Source: an uncultured Micavibrio sp. (lineage in GTDB: Bacteria > Pseudomonadota > Alphaproteobacteria > Micavibrionales > UBA1664). Taken from it: 16,492 nt of DNA. Where the stretch lies: contig CALBME010000039.1 in assembly GCA_937896295.1 (NCBI GenBank), positions 1-16,492 on the forward strand, given 5' to 3'. Under the pieces are notes generated by a model, which searched no databases, was not told the DNA's origin, and saw only the letters and a list, made by a program, of their open reading frames with translations. Both the position numbers and the translations under genes were made by a program. The stretch's first letter is position 1, and each line of letters starts with the position of its first letter. Below are positions 7,053 through 13,876 of the stretch, piece after piece.

Positions 7053-7067
7053 GTTCTAGCTCTGTTC
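7053..7067 (-). promoter_or_regulatory. LexA operator (SOS box) of lexA
   Basis: The plus strand reads GTTC-TAGCTCT-GTTC, an exact match to the GTTC-N7-GTTC direct repeat known as the LexA site in alphaproteobacteria. It lies 38 bases before the lexA ATG and 3 bases after the trpC stop. A/T-rich sequence on its lexA side (TATATT, TATAAG on the minus strand) offers -10 candidates, so bound LexA should block its own promoter. Confidence 0.88.
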
Positions 7068-7069
7068 CG

Positions 7070-7822
7070 CTAGAAAGTCAACAGGGCTGCGCCGGGGTCG
7101 GGCTGGGTCATGAACGCCTCGCCGATCAGGAAGCCCTTAAAGCCGCTTTTCTTCAGCGTTTTCATGTCTTCTGAGGAGCGGATGCCGGACTCCGATACGG
7201 CCAGCCGGCCGGCCGGAATATGGGCGATCAGATCGTAAGATGTCTGCAGATCGACCTTCAGAGTCTTCAGATTCCGGTTGTTGATTCCCAGGATGGCATC
7301 ATCGGCGCGCAGGTTCAGGGCGCGCATCAGTTCGGGTTTGTCATGCACTTCGATCAGGACGTCCATGTCAAAGCCGCGGGCGGCGTCGTATAGTTCCTGT
7401 GCGGTCTGGTCGCCCACGGCGGCCATGATGATGAGAATGCAGTCGGCGCCCAGCATGCGGGCTTCGCCCACCTGCCACGGGTCGATCATGAAATCCTTGC
7501 GCAGGGCGGGTAAAAGGCAGGCGCCCCGCGCGGCGACCAGGTCAGTGTCCTGACCTTTGAAATACGGTTCATCCGTCAGAACGGAAATGCATGACGCGCC
7601 CGCCGACTGGTACTGCGTGGCGTGAAGGGCGGGGTCGAAATTTTCACGCAGGATACCCTTGGACGGCGATGCCTTTTTGATTTCCGCGATGATCCCTGAC
7701 CCGGTTGTCAGCGCGTTTTTAAAACCGCGCACGGGCGAAAGCCGGCTGAAATCCAGTTTGCGTTTGACCGCGTCGACATGTTTGCGTTTATCGGCGCAGA
7801 TTTTGGCAAGAACGTCGGTCAT
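7070..7822 (-). CDS. trpC: Indole-3-glycerol-phosphate synthase
   Basis: The enzyme closes the indole ring, turning 1-(2-carboxyphenylamino)-1-deoxyribulose 5-phosphate into indole-3-glycerol phosphate in tryptophan synthesis. The 250 residues form a single TIM barrel, slightly shorter than many homologues, with no fused TrpF. The conserved active-site blocks are all present: EIKKASPSKG (47-56), LRKDFMID with K109, LIEVHD with E158, LGINNRNLKT (178-187) and VSESGI with S210, E211 and S212. The start codon overlaps the trpD stop as ATGA, implying translational coupling. It is the last trp gene of the cluster; trpF, trpB and trpA are not in the window. Confidence 0.96.
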   Translation of the reverse strand: MTDVLAKICADKRKHVDAVKRKLDFSRLSPVRGFKNALTTGSGIIAEIKKASPSKGILRENFDPALHATQYQSAGASCISVLTDEPYFKGQDTDLVAARGACLLPALRKDFMIDPWQVGEARMLGADCILIIMAAVGDQTAQELYDAARGFDMDVLIEVHDKPELMRALNLRADDAILGINNRNLKTLKVDLQTSYDLIAHIPAGRLAVSESGIRSSEDMKTLKKSGFKGFLIGEAFMTQPDPGAALLTF

Positions 7823-8769
7823 GACACGCTTTTCTTATAGGTTTCGAGAAGCCGGGCGGCAGCACCCGATTGCAGGGCGGCGCGCGCATTTGCGACACCA
7901 GATTTAAGATCGGGCGTCGCGCCCGCCATCACCAGAACGGCGGCGGCATTGGCGCAGACCGTATCGGCGTAGGCACCCTGTTCGCCGCCAAGCAAACGGG
8001 TCAGTGCGGCGGCGTTATAGACGGCGTCGCCGCCGCGAATATCTTCGTAGCTGCATGCGGGCAGGCCGAAATCATACGCGGTAAATGTGCCTTGCGTGAT
8101 ATGGCCGTCTTTCAGAATGGCGGCGTGGGTGGTGCCGCTTAAAGTGATTTCATCGAGGCCGTCGCTATGAACGATCCACGCGCTTTCCGCGCCGAGTTTT
8201 TGCAAGGCCTGCGCCAGCGGCACCAGATACCGGGTGTCGAACACGCCCACCAGCTGGCGGCGGACGCCGGCGGGATTGGCAAGCGGACCCAGCAGGTTGA
8301 AAATGGTGCGTCGGCCTATGGCCTTACGCACCGGCGCGACATGGGCCATGGCCTGATGATGCATGGGCGCCATCAGGAAGCAGAAGCCGATATCATCCAG
8401 TGCATCTTCCAGCGCATCGCACGATACGTTCAGGTTGACGCCCAGCGCCTCGAGCACGTCGGCGGCGCCGGAGGGCGAGGTATGCGAACGATTGCCGTGC
8501 TTGGCGGCAGGAACGCCGCAGGCGGCTACCACCAGCGCCACGGCAGTGGAAATGTTAAGCGTGTGCCTGCCACAACCGCCAGTGCCGCAGCAATCCACCG
8601 CGCCGTCCGGTGCGATCAGCCCGGTGACGTGGCGGCGCATGGCCCGTGCCGCGCCGACCAGATCGTCCACCGTTTCACCACGATCGGCGAGGGCGGCCAG
8701 ATACGCGGTCATCTCGTCCGGTTTCATGTCGCCGGAGAGCATGGCGTTGATGGCGGTTTCGGTGTTCAT
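7819..8769 (-). CDS. trpD: Anthranilate phosphoribosyltransferase
   Basis: The enzyme joins anthranilate to PRPP, the second step of the tryptophan branch. Conserved blocks are CGTGG (61-65) for PRPP, KHGNR (90-94), SGAADVLEALG (100-110), HHQAMAHVAPVR (137-148) and RTIFNLLGPLANPAG (154-168). The 316 residues are about 15-25 fewer than usual, the loss being at the N-terminal helix; no earlier start is likely because the ATG forms an ATGA overlap with the trpG stop. Two positions are unusual. C66 stands where the family nearly always has aspartate (GTGGD), and the SGSAD motif reads SGAAD. It remains clearly a member of the family; altered substrate or metal handling would be a guess. It is coupled to trpG and trpC on both sides. 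Confidence 0.94.
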   Translation of the reverse strand: MNTETAINAMLSGDMKPDEMTAYLAALADRGETVDDLVGAARAMRRHVTGLIAPDGAVDCCGTGGCGRHTLNISTAVALVVAACGVPAAKHGNRSHTSPSGAADVLEALGVNLNVSCDALEDALDDIGFCFLMAPMHHQAMAHVAPVRKAIGRRTIFNLLGPLANPAGVRRQLVGVFDTRYLVPLAQALQKLGAESAWIVHSDGLDEITLSGTTHAAILKDGHITQGTFTAYDFGLPACSYEDIRGGDAVYNAAALTRLLGGEQGAYADTVCANAAAVLVMAGATPDLKSGVANARAALQSGAAARLLETYKKSVS

Positions 8770-9335
8770 AGTGTTTTCAGGAAGTTTTTCAGCATGTCGT
8801 GGCCATGCCGGGTCATGATGCTTTCGGGGTGAAACTGCACGCCGTGAATGGGCAGGGTGGCATGATGCAGGCCCATGATGACGCCGTCGGACGATTCCGC
8901 CGTGACGTGCAGGTCTTTTGGCAGGGTTTCGCGTTCGACCGCCAGCGAATGATAGCGCGTGACTTCGATGGGGCTGGGCAGGCCTGCAAAGACCGATGCG
9001 CCGCCATGCGTGATCATGGACGTCTTGCCGTGCACGGGTGCGGGCGCGCGCACGACTTTACCTCCAAATGCCTGACCAATGGCCTGATGGCCGAGGCATA
9101 CGCCCAGCAGCGGCGTTTTTGTTTTTGCGGCCATGCCGATCATTTCCAGACAAATGCCGGCATGGTCGGGGTCGGACGGTCCTGGCGAGATCACGAGTCC
9201 TTGCGGTTTTTTTGCCATTACGGCATCGACGGTGATCTGGTCGTTACGGTGCACTTCAACTTCCGCGCCCAGATCGCCCAGGTACTGCACAAGGTTGAAG
9301 GTGAAGCTGTCGTAATTGTCGATGAGGATGATCAT
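8766..9335 (-). CDS. trpG: Anthranilate synthase component II (glutamine amidotransferase)
   Basis: TrpG releases ammonia from glutamine for TrpE. The 189 residues are standard for a stand-alone TrpG. The class I amidotransferase triad is C80 in LLGVCLGHQAIG, H169 and E171 in GVQFHPES. The N-terminal IILIDNYDSFTFNLVQYL and the PGPSDPDHAG block are typical. A longer in-frame reading back to 9506 exists but runs through the trpE gene with no family similarity. The ATG at 9335 is preferred because it begins the family sequence and overlaps the trpE stop as ATGA. Subunit coupling in translation fits its role as the partner of TrpE in a heteromeric complex. No PabA/PabB-specific evidence was seen, though some TrpG proteins also serve folate synthesis. 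Confidence 0.96.
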   Translation of the reverse strand: MIILIDNYDSFTFNLVQYLGDLGAEVEVHRNDQITVDAVMAKKPQGLVISPGPSDPDHAGICLEMIGMAAKTKTPLLGVCLGHQAIGQAFGGKVVRAPAPVHGKTSMITHGGASVFAGLPSPIEVTRYHSLAVERETLPKDLHVTAESSDGVIMGLHHATLPIHGVQFHPESIMTRHGHDMLKNFLKTL

Positions 9336-10804
9336 GACTGCACCTTTGAGAGATCGATCGCATCCTGTGCGGCGCGCAGGATGGCCTTGGCCTTGTTCAC
9401 GCATTCCTGATGTTCGGATTCCGGCACGCTGTCGGCGACGATACCGGCGCCCGCCTGAACGTAGAGCCTGCCGTCTTTCAGCAGCGCGGTACGCAGGGCG
9501 ATGCATGTATCGACGTCGCCATTCCCATCGAGATAGCCGATACAGCCCGCGTAAAAAGACCGGCGTTCGGATTCCAGCGCGTCGATGATCTGCATTGCGC
9601 GGATTTTGGGGGCGCCAGACACGGTGCCGGCGGGGAATCCAGCGAACAGGGCGTCCAGCGGGTGGATGTCGGTGCGTAATGTGCCCTCGACATTCGAGAC
9701 GATGTGCATGACGTGGCTGTATTTTTCGACGTTGAACTGTTCGGTTACGCGCACAGAACCCGTCTTTGCCACGCGTCCCACGTCGTTGCGGCCCAGATCA
9801 AGGAGCATCAGGTGTTCGGCGCGTTCCTTGGGGTCGGCTAGAAGTTCGGTGGCGAGGCTCGCATCCTCGGCCTTGTCGCGGCCGCGCTTGCGCGTGCCGG
9901 CGATGGGACGGATGGTCACTTCGCCCTTGCGCACGCGCACCATGATTTCCGGGGACGAGGCGATGAGCGAAAAACCGTCCAGCGTCATCAGCACCAGGAA
10001 CGGCGACGGATTCAGGCGGCGCAAACTGCGGTAAAGCTCAGCCGCCGGCAAATCAAAAGGCGCGGAAAAACGTTGCGAGAGGACAACCTGAAAAATTTCG
10101 CCGGCGGTAATGTCTTCCTTCGCGCGGACAACCATGGATTTGTAATCGTCCTCGGACGTGTGCGCGGTGACGGGCAGGGGGTTGGATACGGAAGATCCCT
10201 TTTCGGGTAATGGCATCTCCCCGCGCAGCAGCGTGTTTTTCACGGTGGTCAGGCGTGAAACGGCGGCATCATATGCCGCGTCGGCATCACCCGATGCGTT
10301 CCGTACCGGCACCGACAGGTGCACGACCTGGCGAATATTATCGAAGACCGCCATCAGGGTCGGCCGCATCATGACGCTGTCGGGAATGTTGATGATATCC
10401 GGTTTCGTATCGGGGACGGATGGTTCGACATGATGGATCATGCCATAGCCCATATAGCCGAACATGCCCGAGGCCAGCATGGGCGGCGCGTCTTCGGGTA
10501 CGATGTCGATACGGCTGTCGGCGACCAGTTTTTTGAGTTCGGCGACAGGGCTTTCCTGTGACGTCCAGATGATGTCCGGGTCCATGCCGATGGCGGAATA
10601 ACGCCCCAGCACTTCGCCGCCGGTCACGGATTCCAGCAGGACGGAATATTTACCGCCCTTCGTCAGGCGCAGATAGGCGGAGACGGGCGTCAGCGTGTCG
10701 GCGATGAGCGCGAGCGTTACAAGCTGCGATTTTCCGGCCCTGAAATGGTCCGTGAATGTCGCCCGGTCAGGCGATATGGCCCCCAATGGCTGATCATTGG
10801 GCAT
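9332..10804 (-). CDS. trpE: Anthranilate synthase component I
   Basis: TrpE converts chorismate to anthranilate with ammonia from TrpG. The 490 residues are of usual length. The N-terminal half carries the tryptophan-binding signature LLES (56-59, in YSVLLESVTGG), so feedback inhibition by tryptophan is expected. The chorismate-binding half has PIAGTRKRG, LLDLGRNDVGRVA, GTVSGAPKIRAMQIID and VQAGAGIVADS, all expected for an active enzyme. The ATG at 10804 lies 11 bases inside the 3' end of ppiD. There is therefore no leader region or attenuator in front of trpE, and the gene most likely depends on the ppiD promoter. No separate promoter was recognised inside ppiD. The stop overlaps the trpG start as ATGA. 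Confidence 0.96.
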   Translation of the reverse strand: MPNDQPLGAISPDRATFTDHFRAGKSQLVTLALIADTLTPVSAYLRLTKGGKYSVLLESVTGGEVLGRYSAIGMDPDIIWTSQESPVAELKKLVADSRIDIVPEDAPPMLASGMFGYMGYGMIHHVEPSVPDTKPDIINIPDSVMMRPTLMAVFDNIRQVVHLSVPVRNASGDADAAYDAAVSRLTTVKNTLLRGEMPLPEKGSSVSNPLPVTAHTSEDDYKSMVVRAKEDITAGEIFQVVLSQRFSAPFDLPAAELYRSLRRLNPSPFLVLMTLDGFSLIASSPEIMVRVRKGEVTIRPIAGTRKRGRDKAEDASLATELLADPKERAEHLMLLDLGRNDVGRVAKTGSVRVTEQFNVEKYSHVMHIVSNVEGTLRTDIHPLDALFAGFPAGTVSGAPKIRAMQIIDALESERRSFYAGCIGYLDGNGDVDTCIALRTALLKDGRLYVQAGAGIVADSVPESEHQECVNKAKAILRAAQDAIDLSKVQS

Positions 10805-12692
10805 CTTGGCTGTCCGGGCCGTACATGGCTTCGAGATTCTTGGTTTTGATTTCGACGTCGTGACGTTCGCGCAGGTCCGCGAAATACAGGCTGGCGACGG
10901 CCTGCTGCATCTGCTGCTGGATCAGTGTGCGGTCATTGGCGTCAAGCTGGCCGGTGCCGGCGTCTGGGATGCGTGCATCGATGACGCGCGCAAGGATGAC
11001 GCCGCCTTCGGTCGGCACCTTCACAACCGCGCTCAAGTCCGTTTCGTCGAACAAGCGGGTCAGGGCGATTGGGTCATTAAGACCCGCGATCTTGGACGAA
11101 CGGCTGACATCGCGCGCAGTTTTAAGGATGGCGCCGATTTCCTTCGCGGCGGTCGGAAAATCTTTTTCGCCGCGCGAGATTTCGGTCATCAGCCTGTCGA
11201 CCATGGCGTTCATGCCGGTGCGGCGCTGTTCTTCCATGTATTTTTTCATGACCTCGTCTTTTACCTCGGCCAGGTCGCGGTCACGCGTCGGACGCACGCT
11301 GTCGATCATGAAGGCGGCGTAGGTGTTTTCGTTCAACTGCGAGAAATCGCCTGTTTCGCCTTCCATCAGTTCGAACAGCGACGACAGCACGTCCTTGTTC
11401 TGTGACAGCGTGGTCAGCAGCGGGTCTTTGTCGTCGCTTTTGAAATTACCCTGCACGTCGATGGGGCCGATCGTGCGGACGTTCAGGTTCATTTCCTGCG
11501 CGATCTGATCGAGTGTCTGACCCGATCCCAGCCCTTCGTTGATCTTGGCGATGCGGGATTCCATTTCCGTGTGGATGGCGTCGGATTCCAGTTCCTTGCG
11601 CAGGTCGCCCTGCACTTCGGCAAAGCCTTGCGTGCGGGCCCCTGTCGATGACATGACGCGGATCACGTGCCAGCCCAGCGGCGTCTGGATGGGGTTAAGT
11701 GTGGTGCCGATTTTGGCGGAAAAGATCGGGCCGGACAATTCGGGCGGCAGGCCCGTGCTGTCGACTTCGGCGGCGTCGCGGTACGAAGCGGGCGCGATGC
11801 TTTTCAGCGATTTGCCCTTGCGGGCCTGCGCGGCTGCGTCCTGCGCCTTGGCTTCGTCCGTCAGGACAATCTGTTCGATCTTACGGCGTTCGCCGACGTG
11901 AAACTGGTCCTTGCGTTCCTCGTATGCCGTGCGCACGTCGGCGTCGCTGACCTTGGCATAGGATTTGACGTCGTCCGACGAAAGCACGATTGCCTTGAAG
12001 GTGCGTTCCTCGGGAACCAGATACTGGTCTTTGATGGTTTCGTAGTAGGTTTTGAGCTGTTCGTCGTCGGGGTGGATGCTGCCCGCGGCCAGTTCGGGCG
12101 TGATGGTAAAGAATACGACATCGCGGCGTTCGGCGTTGTAACGTGCCATCGCTTCCTGCGTCAGTTGCGGCACGTAATGCGCGGCGGCCTTGAGCGGCGC
12201 CTGCATCAGGCTGACGGTGATGTCCTGGCGCAGACCTTGAGTCAGCTGTGCTTCGGTCATCTGCTGCGCCTGAAGAAGGCGGTTGAGCGCATCCTGCGGT
12301 TTTTCACCGGGCTGGATCTGCGCCTTGATCATATCGTGAACGCGGGCGGCGAGATCGGCGCGGCTGAGGATCAGGCCTTCGTCCAGGGCTTCCTGGCGCA
12401 GGGCTTCGCGCATGACCATGTCATCCAGCAGGCTGCGTAGAAGGCCGAATTTGTAGGCTTCCTGCAGGTTCATGTTCTGGGCCTGCAGGGCGGGGCGGGC
12501 ATTGCGTTCGAACATTGGCTGGTCGATCTTGACCCCGCCGACCTTGGCGAGCGTGCGGTCCATGCCCAGGCCGTTGCGGAATACGCCGTTCACGTCCATG
12601 AACACCATGCCGAGGGAGGCGAGGAGAACGAACCCCAGCGCTATGAATTTGACGGCCTTGGCACCTTTGCCTTCGCGGAAGCTGTTAAGCAT
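10794..12692 (-). CDS. ppiD: PpiD/SurA-like periplasmic folding factor (parvulin family)
   Basis: PpiD proteins are anchored in the inner membrane and assist proteins leaving the Sec channel. Counting from the ATG at 12692, the 632-residue protein has a short cytoplasmic start (MLNSFREGKGAKAV), one membrane helix (about 13-33) and a long periplasmic part. A SurA-N-like helical region (about 45-200) is followed by a parvulin-like region (about 265-370, ending TPLGWHVIRVMSS) and a C-terminal helical region. The parvulin part is divergent, so isomerase activity is doubtful, as in E. coli PpiD. An in-frame GTG at 12737 would lie upstream of the predicted transcript start and add 15 non-family residues, so it was not chosen. 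AAGGTG lies 11 bases before the ATG. It heads the trp gene block, an arrangement common in alphaproteobacteria. Confidence 0.88.
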   Translation of the reverse strand: MLNSFREGKGAKAVKFIALGFVLLASLGMVFMDVNGVFRNGLGMDRTLAKVGGVKIDQPMFERNARPALQAQNMNLQEAYKFGLLRSLLDDMVMREALRQEALDEGLILSRADLAARVHDMIKAQIQPGEKPQDALNRLLQAQQMTEAQLTQGLRQDITVSLMQAPLKAAAHYVPQLTQEAMARYNAERRDVVFFTITPELAAGSIHPDDEQLKTYYETIKDQYLVPEERTFKAIVLSSDDVKSYAKVSDADVRTAYEERKDQFHVGERRKIEQIVLTDEAKAQDAAAQARKGKSLKSIAPASYRDAAEVDSTGLPPELSGPIFSAKIGTTLNPIQTPLGWHVIRVMSSTGARTQGFAEVQGDLRKELESDAIHTEMESRIAKINEGLGSGQTLDQIAQEMNLNVRTIGPIDVQGNFKSDDKDPLLTTLSQNKDVLSSLFELMEGETGDFSQLNENTYAAFMIDSVRPTRDRDLAEVKDEVMKKYMEEQRRTGMNAMVDRLMTEISRGEKDFPTAAKEIGAILKTARDVSRSSKIAGLNDPIALTRLFDETDLSAVVKVPTEGGVILARVIDARIPDAGTGQLDANDRTLIQQQMQQAVASLYFADLRERHDVEIKTKNLEAMYGPDSQDAQ

Positions 12693-12707
12693 TGTCTGTT
12701 GCGCACC

Positions 12708-12734
12708 TTGTAAAAATGATTCCGGCACTATAAA
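12708..12734 (+). promoter_or_regulatory. Candidate promoter for tpiA-secG-pyrG
   Basis: TATAAA (12729-12734) is a good -10 element. The best -35 is TTGTAA (12708-12713) at a short 15-base spacing, so this end is weaker. The predicted start is about 12741-12743, at the tpiA ATG, and no ribosome site precedes that ATG, so the message may be leaderless. A GATTC site (12718-12722), a possible CcrM methylation target, lies in the spacer. Confidence 0.4.
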
Positions 12735-12755
12735 CACCCCGTATGGCTATGAAAA
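12727..12755 (-). promoter_or_regulatory. Candidate promoter for ppiD-trpEGDC
   Basis: On the minus strand TTTTCA (12755-12750, four of six to consensus) is followed after 17 bases by TATAGT (12732-12727, five of six). Transcription should start near 12720, giving a leader of about 28 bases before the ATG at 12692. The -35 element lies in the first codons of tpiA. The -10 element overlaps the tpiA -10 on the other strand. Confidence 0.5.
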
Positions 12756-13471
12756 GAACCCCCTTTGTCGCCGGTAACTGGAAGATGAACGGAACCCGCG
12801 AGGGCGCCGTGAAACTTTCCGCCGCCATCAAGCCGCAAAACGGCATCGATGTTGTCCTGTGTCCGCCTTTTCCGCACATTTCCGTCCTTGTCGGGACCTG
12901 CGCCATCGGCGCACAGGATGTGTCGGCCCATGACGAGGGCGCCTATACGGGCGAGGTATCGGCCGGAATGCTGGCCGATATGGGCTGCAAATACGCCATT
13001 GTCGGCCATTCTGAACGCCGCCAGTACCATAACGAGAGCGATGCGCTTGTCTGCGCCAAGGCGGCCAAGGCCATCGGTGCCGGTCTTGTCCCGATTATCT
13101 GTGTGGGTGAAACCCGCGCCGAGCGCGAGGCGGGCCAGACCGCAAAGGTCATTGAAACGCAGATTGCGGGCTCAATCCCGCCCTCGGCGACCGGGGCCAA
13201 TATCGTCGTCGCGTACGAGCCGGTCTGGGCCATCGGCACCGGGCTTGTGGCCACGACGGACCAGATCGCAGAAGTCCATGGACAGATTCGGTCCCTGCTG
13301 GAAAACCGGCTTGCGGATGGCGCGGTTTTACGCATTATATACGGCGGCTCGGTCAAACCCGACAATGCCGCGGAAATCCTGGGTTTGGCGGATGTGGACG
13401 GGGCCCTGGTCGGGGGCGCTTCCCTCAAGGCCGAAAGCTTTCTTGAAATTATCAAAGCAGTGAAGGTATAA
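12743..13471 (+). CDS. tpiA: Triose-phosphate isomerase
   Basis: The enzyme interconverts dihydroxyacetone phosphate and glyceraldehyde 3-phosphate in the cytoplasm. The 242 residues are slightly short but complete. The active-site residues are K14 in GNWKMNG, H89 in YAIVGHSERR and E159 in AYEPVWAIGTG. The phosphate-binding end IIYGGSVKPDNA and DGALVGGASL are present. The start is either the ATG at 12743 or the one two codons later (12749); neither has a Shine-Dalgarno sequence, and the upstream one is given because it matches the predicted leaderless start. secG follows after nine bases, so the genes are probably cotranscribed. Confidence 0.96.
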   Translation: MAMKRTPFVAGNWKMNGTREGAVKLSAAIKPQNGIDVVLCPPFPHISVLVGTCAIGAQDVSAHDEGAYTGEVSAGMLADMGCKYAIVGHSERRQYHNESDALVCAKAAKAIGAGLVPIICVGETRAEREAGQTAKVIETQIAGSIPPSATGANIVVAYEPVWAIGTGLVATTDQIAEVHGQIRSLLENRLADGAVLRIIYGGSVKPDNAAEILGLADVDGALVGGASLKAESFLEIIKAVKV

Positions 13472-13480
13472 GTACGCGCG

Positions 13481-13876
13481 ATGCATGAGGTTGTTCTAGT
13501 CATTCACCTGATCCTGGCCCTGGCGATTATCGTCCTGGTCCTGATCCAGCGCTCCTCCGGGGGCGGTCTTGGTATCGGCGGCGGTTCCGGCGGCCTTGGC
13601 GATTTCGCCACTGCGCGCGGTGCGGCCAACGCCCTGACCAAAGCCACCACCATCTGCGCCTTCGCCTTTTTCGCAACATCCCTGACGCTGGCCTATATGG
13701 GCAAGGGCGCCATTGGCAGCGGCGGTCTTCTTTCCGGCTATACCAGTGAATCGCCGGTTGCGCCGGGTGCCGCGCCCGCCATGCCGGGTTCGCCTGCGGA
13801 TACGATTACCGAGCCTGCCAAGGCAGATACGCCGGCACCGGCCAAAACCCCCGAACCACCGATTTCTAAAAAATGA
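13481..13876 (+). CDS. secG: Protein translocase subunit SecG
   Basis: SecG is a small subunit of the SecYEG channel in the inner membrane. The 131-residue protein has two membrane helices (about 2-22, VVLVIHLILALAIIVLVLIQ, and 53-73). Between them lies the typical glycine-rich loop QRSSGGGLGIGGGSGGLG, followed by DFATARGAANALTKAT. After the second helix is a tail of about 58 residues rich in proline and alanine (for example ADTPAPAKTPEPP), a common alphaproteobacterial feature of no known sequence-specific role. It sits nine bases after tpiA, and its stop overlaps the pyrG start as ATGA, so the three genes form an operon with secG translation coupled to pyrG. Confidence 0.93.
   Translation: MHEVVLVIHLILALAIIVLVLIQRSSGGGLGIGGGSGGLGDFATARGAANALTKATTICAFAFFATSLTLAYMGKGAIGSGGLLSGYTSESPVAPGAAPAMPGSPADTITEPAKADTPAPAKTPEPPISKK

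Noticed and set aside
9336..9506. N-terminal extension of TrpG by 57 residues
   Set aside because: It is out-of-frame trpE sequence, arginine-rich, and TrpG proteins start with the IILIDNYDSF block.
12693..12737. GTG start of PpiD 15 codons upstream
   Set aside because: It contains the likely -10 element TATAGT, so it would not be transcribed; the ATG at 12692 starts the usual PpiD N-terminus.
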